Source: Chara braunii
Lineage: Eukaryota > Streptophyta > Charophyceae > Charales > Characeae
Reading direction: 5' to 3'
Assembly (NCBI GenBank): GCA_003427395.1
Contig: BFEA01000109.1
Location: 1,814,557 to 1,836,177 of the forward strand
DNA: 21,621 nt
In this document: piece after piece, positions 1-7,700 of the stretch
Numbering within the stretch: position 1 is the stretch's first letter
How the letters are laid out: each line of letters opens with the position of its first letter
Notes under the pieces: model-generated
Database searches by the model: none
Seen by the model: the letters and a program-made list of their open reading frames with translations, nothing else
Told to the model about the DNA's origin: nothing
Program-made: the position numbers and the translations under genes

Positions 1-690
1 TACCACGGGGGGAACTGTGTGCACCATGGGCCAGGGACACAAGGCAGACCAATGCAGCACAGAAGTATAAATCAAGAGGCTGCGTCCATTCATTCATTCA
101 TTCCTGCGGATGCCATGCGGAAGCGCTNCCTAGCAGCTTGTGCGAGGAGGTCTGCAGAGTGCCCGAAGACGAAGTGGGCAGAGGAGTAGAGTGCAGCGAT
201 AGGTAGTGGCAGCTAGCGCTGCCATAGCTGTAGCCTAGCATGCGTGGTGTGTGAAGTATGATACTGAGTGTTGCGTGTGGGACATCCAGGGTGATCCAGA
301 GTGCGAACAGTGAGTTGTGTGGGCGCCCAGTCGCCATAGCCAGTTGAAGAGAACTCATATCTGGTTACGATATCTTGAGTATTGTGTGGGCGCATGTCGC
401 CAGTTGCTGTTTCGCTGTTTGCATACATGACAAGTTGAATAATCAGAAGTGTGATTTCAATTATGTGGCATGAACTGCTTATTAGTTTCTTTGCTCTTAA
501 TCTTCCTCACGTACTTCTGTTTATTACCTTGTGTTTCTGGTCGTTACTTCAAAAAGAACTTCTTTGCAACACGCTAAGTTGGTAGCATATTATTTATACC
601 CGTATAGATATAAGTGTTTTCGTAGTCTCTTATGAAATGTGTTGATGTTACGGTCATGATTCGCTTGGTGATTCACTCTCTTTGTAAGTC
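1..690. other. Unannotated DNA with short simple repeats
   Basis: No gene was recognised here. A short ATTC microsatellite lies at 87-103 and one ambiguous base at 128. A decayed direct repeat is visible: TTGTGTGGGCGC at 315-326 and again at 382-393, each followed by GTCGCCA and CAGTTG. The small open frames on the minus strand are short and show no family signature. Confidence 0.6.
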
Positions 691-1690
691 TTGCAAAAGA
701 TTCACTTCTTATTTCACAGCAGGGACTTTATAGTAATGAACCTTTTTTTTTTTCTTTTTTTTTTAATTAAACTCCCTTTCAGTGCTAGTGGTGCTGGTAA
801 AGAGCAGACACCACTAATAAAGCTAGTGCGATGCAAAATGAATAGTCAGGAAGTACACTATCACGTATTCACGTTAATATACGGTCTATACCGTAGTTTT
901 TTATTCATTCTAGCGAAGGCACTAATTCAAACATTGAGATGTTTTTGTTTTTGCAATTGATGTGGTTCGACCTTTCCTCTTGGCGATTCATGTATGTATA
1001 CCTAACAGAAGTCTGATTGTCTGACATGTAGTTATTTAACGATCGAGTCAAGGTTGTTCCAGCAATTTGCATAACATATTTCATGTTGTGAAGATGCCTG
1101 AATCGGACTATGGGTGCTAAACATTTGTAAATATCGTCCTTATATACTATTAAAGTTTATCAGCCGCGGGCTCTGACAGACCCCGCCGTCACCAACCTGG
1201 GTTGTGTGATCGTGGAAATGAACGATCAACATTGGTTGTGAAACGCTTTCTTTTGTCGACACTTGGATGTGGGGTTTGGTGGACAAGTGAATAGTCTTCT
1301 TGGTCGAGAAAAACTATCAGTGCAAGGAGAGAGCTTTTGCAAATGTCAGATAAATGTCGAGGTTCTTTAGATTTTCCAATATTGTCAAACGATTGTAGAG
1401 AGAGCGAAGGGTTCAGACGAGCGCAAGTTTGTGGGGATGAATACAGTTGCGTTCGAGGCTGTATGCAGAAAGGAAAAAAAAAGAGCAGGCAGAAAAAACG
1501 ATTTTGCCCCCAAACTAGGTTTCCCGGAGTGCCCGGGTAGGTCCCTCGCCTGGGGTATCCCGGGCATGAAAAAAATCCGCTGAAATTTTTAATTTTATTT
1601 GTTTTCCATCTGCAGGGTCTTGCTGGGCTTTCCGAGTACAGCCCAAATCTAGCCTCATTTCTTTTTTTCGACCATGTTGGTTTCTGTGTG
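691..1690. other. AT-rich DNA without a recognisable gene
   Basis: A T-rich run at 743-764 (11 T, one C, 10 T) is the main simple repeat. A 7-bp hairpin, TGATCGT at 1207-1213 with ACGATCA at 1222-1228, lies downstream of a GC-rich patch at about 1165-1190. Open frames of 60-90 codons exist on both strands but have no domain features and read partly through homopolymers, so they are not called as genes. Confidence 0.55.
1529..1567. other. Strong GC-rich hairpin
   Basis: TGCCCGGG at 1530-1537 pairs perfectly with CCCGGGCA at 1559-1566, and a G-T pair can extend the stem at its base. The loop between the arms is about 21 nt. A run of A follows shortly after the right arm, so on the plus strand the shape is stem-loop then A-run. 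A function cannot be assigned. Confidence 0.6.
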
Positions 1691-2456
1691 TTGGGGGGGG
1701 TGGAAGAAGAAGGGAATATGTGGAGGGAGGAGATGGCGGAGGAAGGAGAGAGGGAGATTATGTGGAGGGAGGAAAGACTGATGGAGGAGCAAGAAGAAGA
1801 AGAGGAAGAAGTAGAAGAAGAGACGAAAAGAAGAAAAAGAACTGTTGAGCTTAAGAAGAGGAGGAAGAAGAAGATGATGAAGAAGAACGGAAGGAGGAGG
1901 AGGGAGGGAGCCTTTGGAGGGAGGAGGAGGGGGAAGGGAAACCGATGGAGGAGGAGGGGGAAGGGAAACTGATGGAGGAGGAGAGGGGAGGGAGCCTATG
2001 AAGGGAGGAGGACGGCTATGGCGAACAGAGCCGAACCGTTGAAAAAAAGAAGAAAAATGCTGATTCATTGATGAAGTTCATGAAGTAAACAGGAAGGAAG
2101 AAGAGGAGAAGAGACGACCAGAAGAAATACAAGAAGAGAATAAGAGAAAGAATAACCGAAGAGGAGGAAGAAGAAGAAGATGATGATGATGATGATGATG
2201 ATGATGATCAAGAAAAAGAAGAAGCAGAGAATGAGTGGAAGAGAAAAAAGACACGATGAAGAATAATAATGTGAAGAAGAAGAAACGACGAAGAAGATGA
2301 ATGAGAGAAAGAAAAGAAGAAAAGAAGACTACGACGAAGAAACGAAGGAGGAGGAAAAGAACACGAGGAAATGGAGAGAAGAAGAGGAAGAATAATTAAA
2401 AGACAAAGAAGAAGAGGAGGAGGGGAATAAGAAGAAGAAGAAGAAGAAGAAGAAGT
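1691..2456 (+). repeat. Long purine-rich tract with GAA, GGA and GAT microsatellites
   Basis: The plus strand is almost entirely A and G over roughly 765 bases. It includes GAA and GGA-rich stretches, a (GAT) run at about 2180-2208 and a (GAA) run at about 2431-2455. Long open frames on both strands (Glu/Lys/Arg-rich on plus, Pro/Ser/Leu-rich on minus) follow directly from this composition and are not genes. Homopurine-homopyrimidine DNA of this kind can form intramolecular triplexes, and GAA runs are classic examples; that it does so here is inference. Confidence 0.85.
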
Positions 2457-2706
2457 TGGACAGTGGCAGGGCAACGATGGCACAGATGGTCGATGGCACG
2501 GCTGGAGGGCGATGACGATGGTGCAGCTGGAGGTCGACGATGATAGTGTGGCTGGAGGGCAGCAGGAGGATGACGACGGCACACACGTCTCGCCCACGGC
2601 AACTGGCACAGTCGAAGTCCAGACGACGGAGGGTGGAGGATGCAGGGACGTGCGCGAAGTCCTCGGATTCAAACTCAAAATCTCGGGACTTCGGCGCCGT
2701 CGATCA

Positions 2707-2807
2707 CTGGCCCAGAGGCAAAAAAAAAACAAAGCAATGAAACGGGGTCTGCGGACCCTTAAAAAAAAATGCGGTCGCCGCCTTCTTTTTTTTTCCCTCT
2801 GGGCCAA
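2707..2807. repeat. Nested foldback with A-run and T-run arms
   Basis: Outer arms TGGCCCAGAGG (2708-2718) and CCTCTGGGCCA (2796-2806) are perfect 11-bp inverted repeats. Just inside them a run of 10 A faces a run of 9 T. Nested within are two smaller hairpins: GGGTC/GACCC at 2745-2758 with loop TGCG, and GCGG/CCGC at 2771-2781. No target duplication was found at the edges, so whether this is a mobile foldback or a local palindrome is open. Confidence 0.65.
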
Positions 2808-2944
2808 AGGCCCGCAACGCGATTTTTTTTTGTTTGACGTTTTTGGGGATTGGCGTTGAGGGGACCCGGGTGCCTAACCGGGGGGGTCGCATGGCCGGGC
2901 GACCTAGCAGGGGTCCGGGCGCCGGGCTGGAAAGCTAGCCCCCG

Positions 2945-3345
2945 AACTGATTTTGGCCCGCTCGGGCGGGAGTCAAAGTGTGGAAAAGTCACATGCAGGG
3001 AAACAAAACTCGATTTTTCCCCTGAACTGATTCTGGCCCGCGCGAGCAGGAGAACAAAGTGTGGAAAAGCCACGTGCAGGGGAAACGAAGATCGATTTTG
3101 CCCCCTAACCAAATTTGGCATGTGGGGAAAAAGTATGGAAAAGTTGCATGCAAGTAAACGAAGATTGATTTTGCCCCTAAACCGATTTTGGCACGCTCGG
3201 GCAGGAAAACGAAGTGTGGAAAAGTTGCCCCGGAACCAAAGTTGGCTTGTGCGGTCGGGAAAATGAAAGCGCCTGATTTTGGCCCGCAGAGGCGGGAATG
3301 GAAAATGAAAATCTGGACTGATTTTGCCTTGCGCGGGCAGGAAAA
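2945..3345. repeat. Degenerate tandem array, unit about 80 bp
   Basis: Units start with AACTGATTTTGGCCCGC-like sequence at 2945, 3025, 3107, 3179, 3234, about 3272 and about 3315. Early spacings are about 72-82 bp, and later units are shortened. Each full unit has the order TGATTTTGGCCCG, a GC-rich short inverted repeat (GCCCG/CGGGC in the first unit), GTGTGGAAAAG, a CATGCAGGG-like word, then CGATTTT-CCCCT. Open frames on both strands through this array simply reflect the repeat. Confidence 0.75.
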
Positions 3346-3390
3346 GTATGAAAAGAAAAACGAGGCCAGGGTAAAATGAGGCCCTGGACC

Positions 3391-3540
3391 CGCCCACCCA
3401 CATGCAGGCACGCGCGCCCGCCCACCCACATGCAGGCACGCGCGCCCGCCCACCCACGTGCAGGCACGCAAGCCCGCCCTCCCACACACACGTAAGCACG
3501 CAGACATGCATGCACCTGTGCATCCGCCCGCCCACCCACG
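3391..3540. repeat. C-rich minisatellite, 28-bp unit
   Basis: CCCACCCACATGCAGGCACG recurs at 3393 and 3421, and with one change at 3449, giving an exact 28-bp period. It then fades into CCCGCC/CACACACG-rich sequence to about 3540. Ala/His/Pro-rich or Cys/Gly-rich translations of this tract are artefacts of the repeat. Confidence 0.8.
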
Positions 3541-3609
3541 CACATATATACACTATTATTATTGTGTTGGTTCGAGTTAGTTCGAGTTTCCTGGTCAGTG
3601 GTTGCAACT

Positions 3610-3655
3610 GGGGTTTGAACCCATGTGCAGATGTTGAGGTACCAACTGGATGATA
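3610..3655 (-). other. tRNA-like A/B box remnant, possible SINE head
   Basis: On the minus strand CAGTTGGTA, which resembles the D-arm of tRNAs (internal A box), is followed about 20 nt later by GGGTTCAAACCCC, which resembles the T-arm (B box). The boxes are closer than in a tRNA, no acceptor stem is seen, and no tail can be assigned. It could be the head of an old tRNA-derived SINE that seeded the surrounding array, or a chance match. Confidence 0.3.
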
Positions 3656-3947
3656 TGATAATTGTTGAAGTGGATCAGGTCCGTGTCTTATTTTCGGGAC
3701 AGGTTTAATATAAACTCTAGTGGGAGGCAGCCCGTCTCAGGAAGCTGGCATGTGAGGAATATGTATCTTGGTGGTTGCAGCTGGGATTGGGTCGTGAGCT
3801 CGTTACCCGACCATGATTTTTTTTTTTCTCCTAGGTCACCACCCACACCAATATCATGTGTTACTGTTGCTACTTGGTTGACGGGGCGGGTGCAGCTGGG
3901 GTTGCCACGCCTGCCCGCCTGCCCACCTGTCCACCCACTTGTCCATA

Positions 3948-3955
3948 ATTGTTTT
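3948..3955. repeat. Left target site duplication of the MITE
   Basis: ATTGTTTT sits immediately outside the left terminal inverted repeat and is repeated exactly at 4305-4312. Confidence 0.85.
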
Positions 3956-4304
3956 CTGCGTAGCACACCAAACATGTTCGGAGCTTTTCCGAACGTCCGA
4001 ACATGTTCGGGTATTCGGTCGAACGCCACCTGAACGTGTTTGGCCGAACATATTAAAAAATATATATAAAAATATATTTTTTATTTTTAACTGGAGTTCG
4101 GTTACGAATTTGAGCACAACTCCAAGGCAAAAGTTGTTTGTATTATTATTATACATAACATATATATTTTTCAGATGTTTTGGAGAACCTTTTTTTTTTT
4201 TTTTTTTTTTTCTTATGCTCGCGTTCGGAGAGTTTCGGCGCTCGTTCGTGTCCGGTCCCGAACATTCGGCTTCGGTCACCGAACCCTAACACGATGCTAC
4301 ACAG
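3956..4304. mobile_element. hAT-like miniature inverted-repeat transposable element
   Basis: The termini are CTGCGTAGCA at 3956-3965 and TGCTACACAG at 4295-4304; the latter reads CTGTGTAGCA on the other strand, a 10-bp inverted repeat with one mismatch. A perfect 8-bp duplication, ATTGTTTT, flanks the element. Subterminal regions on both sides carry inverted GTTCGG/CCGAAC words, including the 14-bp palindrome CCGAACATGTTCGG at 3997-4010. The interior is AT-rich with a 23-T run at 4190-4212 and no transposase. Excising the element and one duplication restores a unit that aligns without gaps to the sister unit at 4573-4601. An 8-bp duplication is typical of hAT (and P) elements. The termini do not match the commonest hAT CAGGG start, so the superfamily is inferred. 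Confidence 0.82.
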
Positions 4305-4312
4305 ATTGTTTT
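4305..4312. repeat. Right target site duplication of the MITE
   Basis: ATTGTTTT, identical to 3948-3955, directly abuts the right inverted terminus. Confidence 0.85.
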
Positions 4313-4776
4313 TTTATTCTCAGCCACCATCTACCTACCCACACTAGTATTACTATGTAATTGTATCTGAGGTTTGAAGCTTGGTGCTTGGTGGTTGCAG
4401 CTAAGGTGAGCGGGTGCATGCCCGAGCAAATATCTTGTTTATCGGGGCACCACCCACCCATCCACCCACCCGGTCACCCACATCGATATTATTATGTCAT
4501 TGTAATGGGGGGTAGAAGCTTGCTTCATGGTGATTGCAACCAGGTTTCACGCGCCCTTGCACCCGCTTGCCACTTGCCCACCCATAATTCTTTTTGCTTT
4601 TCGGGCCACCAGTCACGCATCCACTCACCCACCAACACCGATATTAGTATGTTATCGTAGTTCGGGTTTGAAGCTTGCTGCTTGGTGGCTCCAGCTAGGT
4701 TGGCGTGTTGTCGCACTTTCTTTTATCAGGCCCCTGTAGGAGATTGAAAACGTCAATGGGTTGTCACGCTGTCGGT

Positions 4777-4802
4777 GCGGATATCCTTACAATGGTATCC
4801 GC
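4777..4802. other. Stem-loop, 7 bp, at the left end of the hairpin island
   Basis: GCGGATA (4777-4783) pairs perfectly with TATCCGC (4796-4802) across a 12-nt loop. The internal TGGTATC resembles the start of a plant retroelement primer-binding site, but it is part of this stem and the match stops there. Confidence 0.65.
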
Positions 4803-4853
4803 CCTGTTTTTTGTAGGCGACAAAAAGTAATTTTAGTTTAAAGTCTAAGTATA

Positions 4854-4868
4854 CCGCGCGAGGCGCGG
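4854..4868. other. GC-cluster hairpin
   Basis: CCGCGC (4854-4859) and GCGCGG (4863-4868) form a perfect 6-bp GC stem with a 3-nt loop, GAG, in otherwise AT-rich sequence. It resembles the GC clusters of some mitochondrial genomes in form only. Confidence 0.65.
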
Positions 4869-4945
4869 CTGAGTCTATGGTTTACGTTGACTGGGTGGTC
4901 TGGTTGCTTTGATTTCTGAGGGTTGACTGTGAATGACTTTTCAGG

Positions 4946-4981
4946 GACCAAGCATGTTCCATAAGTTTGGGTGGCTTGGTC
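4946..4981 (+). repeat. Constant-loop hairpin, copy 1
   Basis: Arms GACCAAGC (4946-4953) and GCTTGGTC (4974-4981) pair perfectly over 8 bp. The loop is ATGTTCCATAAGTTTGGGTG (20 nt), identical to copy 4 at 5445-5464, while the outer half of the arms is unrelated to those of copies 3 and 4. Confidence 0.85.
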
Positions 4982-5049
4982 GCCTTGTTTACTTTGGGTT
5001 TCTTTCTGTTTCTTTCTGCTTTGGCTTTAAGAGAATGAACCAGGCCGAG

Positions 5050-5086
5050 GACCATACATGTTCCATAAGTTTGGGTGGTCTTGGTC
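5050..5086 (+). repeat. Constant-loop hairpin, copy 2 (imperfect arms)
   Basis: GACCA (5050-5054) pairs with TGGTC (5082-5086), and AC (5056-5057) with GT (5078-5079), around mismatches. The loop is the same 20 nt as in copies 1 and 4. The right arm GTCTTGGTC predicts a left arm GACCAAGAC, so the left arm appears to have lost one base and changed another. It is the only full-length copy whose arms have decayed. Confidence 0.75.
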
Positions 5087-5161
5087 TAATGCCACGCACA
5101 TGTTGGAACTAAAAGGATATAACTTGACTATACTTTAGTATTATGCTATCTATGAACAGGC

Positions 5162-5200
5162 TAGTCAGACAGGGTTCCATAAGTTTGGGTGGTCTGACTA
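5162..5200 (+). repeat. Constant-loop hairpin, copy 3
   Basis: TAGTCAGAC (5162-5170) pairs perfectly with GTCTGACTA (5192-5200), 9 bp. The loop is 21 nt and shares GTTCCATAAGTTTGGGTG with the other copies. Compared with copy 1, several stem positions differ on both sides so that pairing is kept. Confidence 0.85.
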
Positions 5201-5361
5201 TAGCTTATCACCAACTGACGAGAGTACTAATTAAGAATAAACTTGTGGTACGAAGAGGCAGACTGAATCTTGAGTTGAAGATGATCGGTTCAGTTATATG
5301 CTCTCAAAAGATGAAGTGCAGATAATTATATAAAGTTGGGATACTTAAACAGTTCATGGCA

Positions 5362-5377
5362 ACTAGGGTGGCCTAGT
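5362..5377 (+). repeat. Related short hairpin, copy 5 (reduced)
   Basis: ACTAGG (5362-5367) and CCTAGT (5372-5377) form a perfect 6-bp stem with loop GTGG. The GGGTGG entering the right arm and the downstream TATGCC match the other copies. The long loop is absent or strongly changed, so this is either a reduced copy or a degenerate copy that refolded. Confidence 0.5.
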
Positions 5378-5436
5378 CATATGCCCAAAGAAGAGAAAAG
5401 TTGTTGTGCCCTGTGTTTGTGTATACTCCATGGCTG

Positions 5437-5472
5437 AGCTAGACATGTTCCATAAGTTTGGGTGGTCTAGCT
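5437..5472 (+). repeat. Constant-loop hairpin, copy 4
   Basis: AGCTAGAC (5437-5444) pairs perfectly with GTCTAGCT (5465-5472), 8 bp, extendable by a G-T pair. The 20-nt loop is identical to copy 1. TATGCC follows just downstream, as in copies 2 and 5. Confidence 0.85.
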
Positions 5473-5762
5473 TTATGCCATATGTAAGCTGGGTATAAAG
5501 GGATAAATCAGTGAAAGACTACGAACTATTGTTTGATAAATTTGACTTTGGGGATGGTAAGAGTACTTACCTTTGTGGTTTGGCCTGCATGTGATTGAGT
5601 GAGGCTACTACTTAGTATGAGTTTCAGTTTGATAGGTAGTTGTTTTAGTTGCTCGCCACGTGCTAGAGCCATAGGAGTTAGTTTCAATTCTTGTATTTTC
5701 TGTTTTATTTTACTTAGGTCAATTTCTGCATTTTTTTGGAACTTTTATTATACTTGGTCTTG

Positions 5763-5830
5763 TATAAATCTTGGTAAGTCACTTTCTCTACGAGAAGCGC
5801 TACCGAAATTTCTACGAAACCAAGGAATTA
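5763..5830 (+). repeat. Two-helix 68-nt motif, copy 1
   Basis: The copy begins TATAAATCTTGG and ends near AAGGAATT. Outer helix TTGGTA (5771-5776) pairs with TACCGA (5801-5806) with one wobble. Inner helix TTTCTC (5783-5788) pairs with GAGAAG (5792-5797), loop TAC. The word AGCGCTACC closes the 3' side. Confidence 0.75.
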
Positions 5831-5879
5831 GCCAAATTTTGTTTTTTCAAGGTTCAGTTTTTCTAACCTTTTTGCTTAG

Positions 5880-5947
5880 TAAAAATCTGAAGAGTCTTCT
5901 TTCCTAAAGGGAGTGCTGCCCAAATTTTTGCTAATTCAGGGAGTTAG
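5880..5947 (+). repeat. Two-helix 68-nt motif, copy 2 (outer helix lost)
   Basis: It aligns along its length with the other copies. Inner helix TTTCC (5900-5904) pairs with GGGAG (5909-5913) through wobbles, loop TAAA. The outer helix is broken because the left arm reads CTGA where others have TTGG or TGGG. The conserved GTGCTGCCCAAATTT and AGGGAGTTAG are present. Confidence 0.65.
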
Positions 5948-6001
5948 ACAAAATTAAACCTTGGGAAGTCAAAATCATTTTAAATTATGAACTTAACTTT
6001 G

Positions 6002-6070
6002 TATAAATCTTGGAATAACACTTTCTCTATGGGAAGCGCTGCCAAAATTCCTACAAATCTAAGGAGTTAG
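6002..6070 (+). repeat. Two-helix 68-nt motif, copy 3
   Basis: Outer TTGG (6010-6013) pairs with CCAA (6042-6045). Inner TTTCTC (6022-6027) pairs with GGGAAG (6031-6036), loop TAT. Starts TATAAATCTTGG, keeps AGCGCTGCC and ends AAGGAGTTAG. Confidence 0.75.
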
Positions 6071-6230
6071 TTAAAAAATGGGATGTCTAGTAACAAGAAA
6101 CAACACACTACTAATAGCCATTCCAATATAAATAAGTAAACTCGTGTGGTTCTGAGGGCAGGCATTCTGCACTGACCCCTATCCTACATCATGATATCTT
6201 TTTTTTCTTGATGGTGATTCTGATCTTCTG

Positions 6231-6336
6231 TCTTAGTTTAACTCAGGTCTTGCTTCTGAGTTCATTTCTGACTTAGAATTTTATCTTAGTTGAACTCAGG
6301 TCTTGCTTCTGAGCTCATTTCTGACTTAGTATAAAT
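6231..6336. repeat. 53-bp tandem duplication
   Basis: 6231-6283 and 6284-6336 are near-identical. Each carries CTCAG and CTGAG around a 9-nt spacer, a small hairpin (7-bp arms AACTCAG/CTGAGTT in the first copy). The second copy runs directly into the motif copy at 6330. Confidence 0.8.
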
Positions 6337-6397
6337 CTGGGAAGTCTACCTTTCTAAAGGAAGTGCTGCCCAAATTTTTACTAATTCAAGGAGTTGA
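6330..6397 (+). repeat. Two-helix 68-nt motif, copy 4
   Basis: Outer TGGG (6338-6341) pairs with CCCA (6369-6372): relative to copy 3 both sides changed and pairing was kept. Inner CTTTC (6350-6354) pairs with GGAAG (6359-6363), loop TAAA. Ends AAGGAGTTG. Confidence 0.75.
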
Positions 6398-6452
6398 ATA
6401 AATTTTGACTTTCCAGAGTTGGAGATTGTGTTTGTTTTCATATTTGAGTTAT

Positions 6453-6521
6453 TATAAATTTTGGAAAGGCACTTTCCCTACGGATAGCGCTGCCAAAATT
6501 TTCTTACTTTAGAGGAGTTGA
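6453..6521 (+). repeat. Two-helix 68-nt motif, copy 5
   Basis: Outer TTTTGG (6459-6464) pairs with CCAAAA (6493-6498), 6 bp. The inner helix is reduced to TCC (6475-6477) with GGA (6482-6484). AGCGCTGCC and AGGAGTTG are retained, and the downstream TTTTGAC is shared with copy 4. Confidence 0.7.
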
Positions 6522-6763
6522 ATTATATTTTGACAGGACGATTCAAACGATCCACTCTGTATAAAAGAGATTTTGTCAGGGTCTACCCTTCTTTTGACAC
6601 TTGTTTAGAGGTAGACTTAGGCTTAGTTAGTTAGGATGAGTTGAGTGAGATCGTGATATGAGGATTATTCTTCATGAACTTATAGCTTTAGCTTGGGGAT
6701 TGACTTGTCTTGTCTTGCAGGTCGTCTTAATCGATTGATTCAAGATTTGGGCTGGATTCAACT

Positions 6764-6831
6764 TGATCCTACAAGGATCATCTTCTGTTATCACTGATAA
6801 CAGGTCGGTTGCCGATTCGTCGGTTTACGAC
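6764..6831. other. Four consecutive hairpins
   Basis: In order: TGATCC/GGATCA at 6764-6780 (6 bp, loop TACAA); CTGTTATC/GATAACAG at 6785-6803 (8 bp, loop ACT); TCGG/CCGA at 6805-6815 (loop TTG); GTCG/CGAC at 6819-6831 (loop GTTTA). Gaps between them are 1-4 nt. The product, if transcribed, would be a chain of stems; nothing identifies a known RNA family. Confidence 0.6.
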
Positions 6832-7504
6832 TCAACTCCAATCCACGCTTGCCACTCAACCTAAAGGCTTTAACCTTGTGATTTGAATTGTTTTGTTGTG
6901 TTTTCACCCGGACTTTATTTGAATGGCTATTTAAAGAAAAGTACTGAGTATTTTATTTTGAGAATTGCACCAACAGTGAGGCTTGTATGGCTAAAAGCAA
7001 GGGTTGTGAATGCATAGAATGGTTGAAGTTGACCCCGTTTAGTGCATGGACCTTTGGTGGGATCTTTGATGTGATTGCAGGTATGTTTGGTGATTCGGAT
7101 TTTGGATTTGATTATCTGCGTTCAGATACATGTATATATGGCTGAGAGGAGTCCAACAGTGATTGTGAGAAGTGATCGTCACATATGTATAACCTTTTTA
7201 TATATATGTAAATATGTATGTCTTGAGTGTTTCGCGCGGCCTACAATGACCGCACGTAAAGGTTAAACAGATTATGTTTTTGAGAGAAAAGGGAGATCCT
7301 CTTTTATCCTTTTTGCTTTTTAGAATTTTATAGTTGGATTTTGTAGTTTGTGGCAGCCGTCAAAGTCAAACCCCTTGAGTTTTTCCCAGGCCCTAGGTGA
7401 AGGAGCTGGTCTCCAGGGCCATAAGAGACGATTGTCACCACAGGTATGAACCTGTCACAGGTATGAACCTGTGTACCACCCACTCTCCATAGGGTGCAGA
7501 AGAG

Positions 7505-7533
7505 GGTGTGGTTCTCAACCGCACCTGGCGGTT
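7505..7533. other. Mutually exclusive hairpins
   Basis: AACCGC at 7517-7522 can pair upstream with GTGGTT (7508-7513, within a 9-bp stem, loop CTC) or downstream with GCGGTT (7528-7533, 6 bp, loop ACCTG). The two folds share the same strand segment and cannot coexist, which is the layout of a switch. No ligand or function is implied by the sequence. Confidence 0.5.
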
Positions 7534-7700
7534 GTCCAGCGTTAAGAGATTAACCCTCAAGGCGCATGTCAGTCGACACTTGAGTATCGAACGCGACCCT
7601 CGAGATTAACGAGGATCGCATGAGTATGGATACTACATAGTACGCCATCACTGCGACCACTTGCGTACTCTTGCATTGCGAGTCGATATGGGTTAGCCCT

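Larger units (their letters stand above)
3520..4730. repeat. Degenerate tandem array of about 140-160 bp units, split by a MITE
   Basis: Recurring landmarks are a CCACCCACC-rich stretch, a CCGATATTATTATGT-like word, GGGTTTGAAGCTTG, then GGTGGTTGCAGCT. The last landmark appears at about 3770, 3890 (partial), 4390, 4529 and 4684. The last three are 139 and 155 bp apart. A further landmark, CCATAATT then a T-rich stretch then GGGCCACC, precedes the C-rich part. The second unit is interrupted by the element at 3956-4304. The first copy near 3610 carries a better preserved B-box-like palindrome, GGGGTTTGAACCC. Confidence 0.7.

Noticed and set aside
1655-2068. Minus-strand frame of 137 codons rich in Pro, Ser and Leu, and its plus-strand Glu/Lys/Arg counterpart
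   Set aside because: Both are direct translations of the purine-rich tract and have no other support.
2208-2807. Minus-strand frame of 199 codons
   Set aside because: Serine, leucine and phenylalanine runs come from GAA/GGA repeats; it ends in homopolymers of the foldback.
2759-3607. Minus-strand frame of 282 codons, the longest in the window
   Set aside because: It runs through the 80-bp and 28-bp arrays and changes character with each; no domain is seen.
4793-4802. TGGTATC as a retrotransposon primer-binding site
   Set aside because: The match stops after seven bases, belongs to a hairpin stem, and no LTR pair or reverse transcriptase is present.
6562-6572. TATAAAAGAG as a TATA box
   Set aside because: A common AT-rich word with no transcript or gene start to attach it to.
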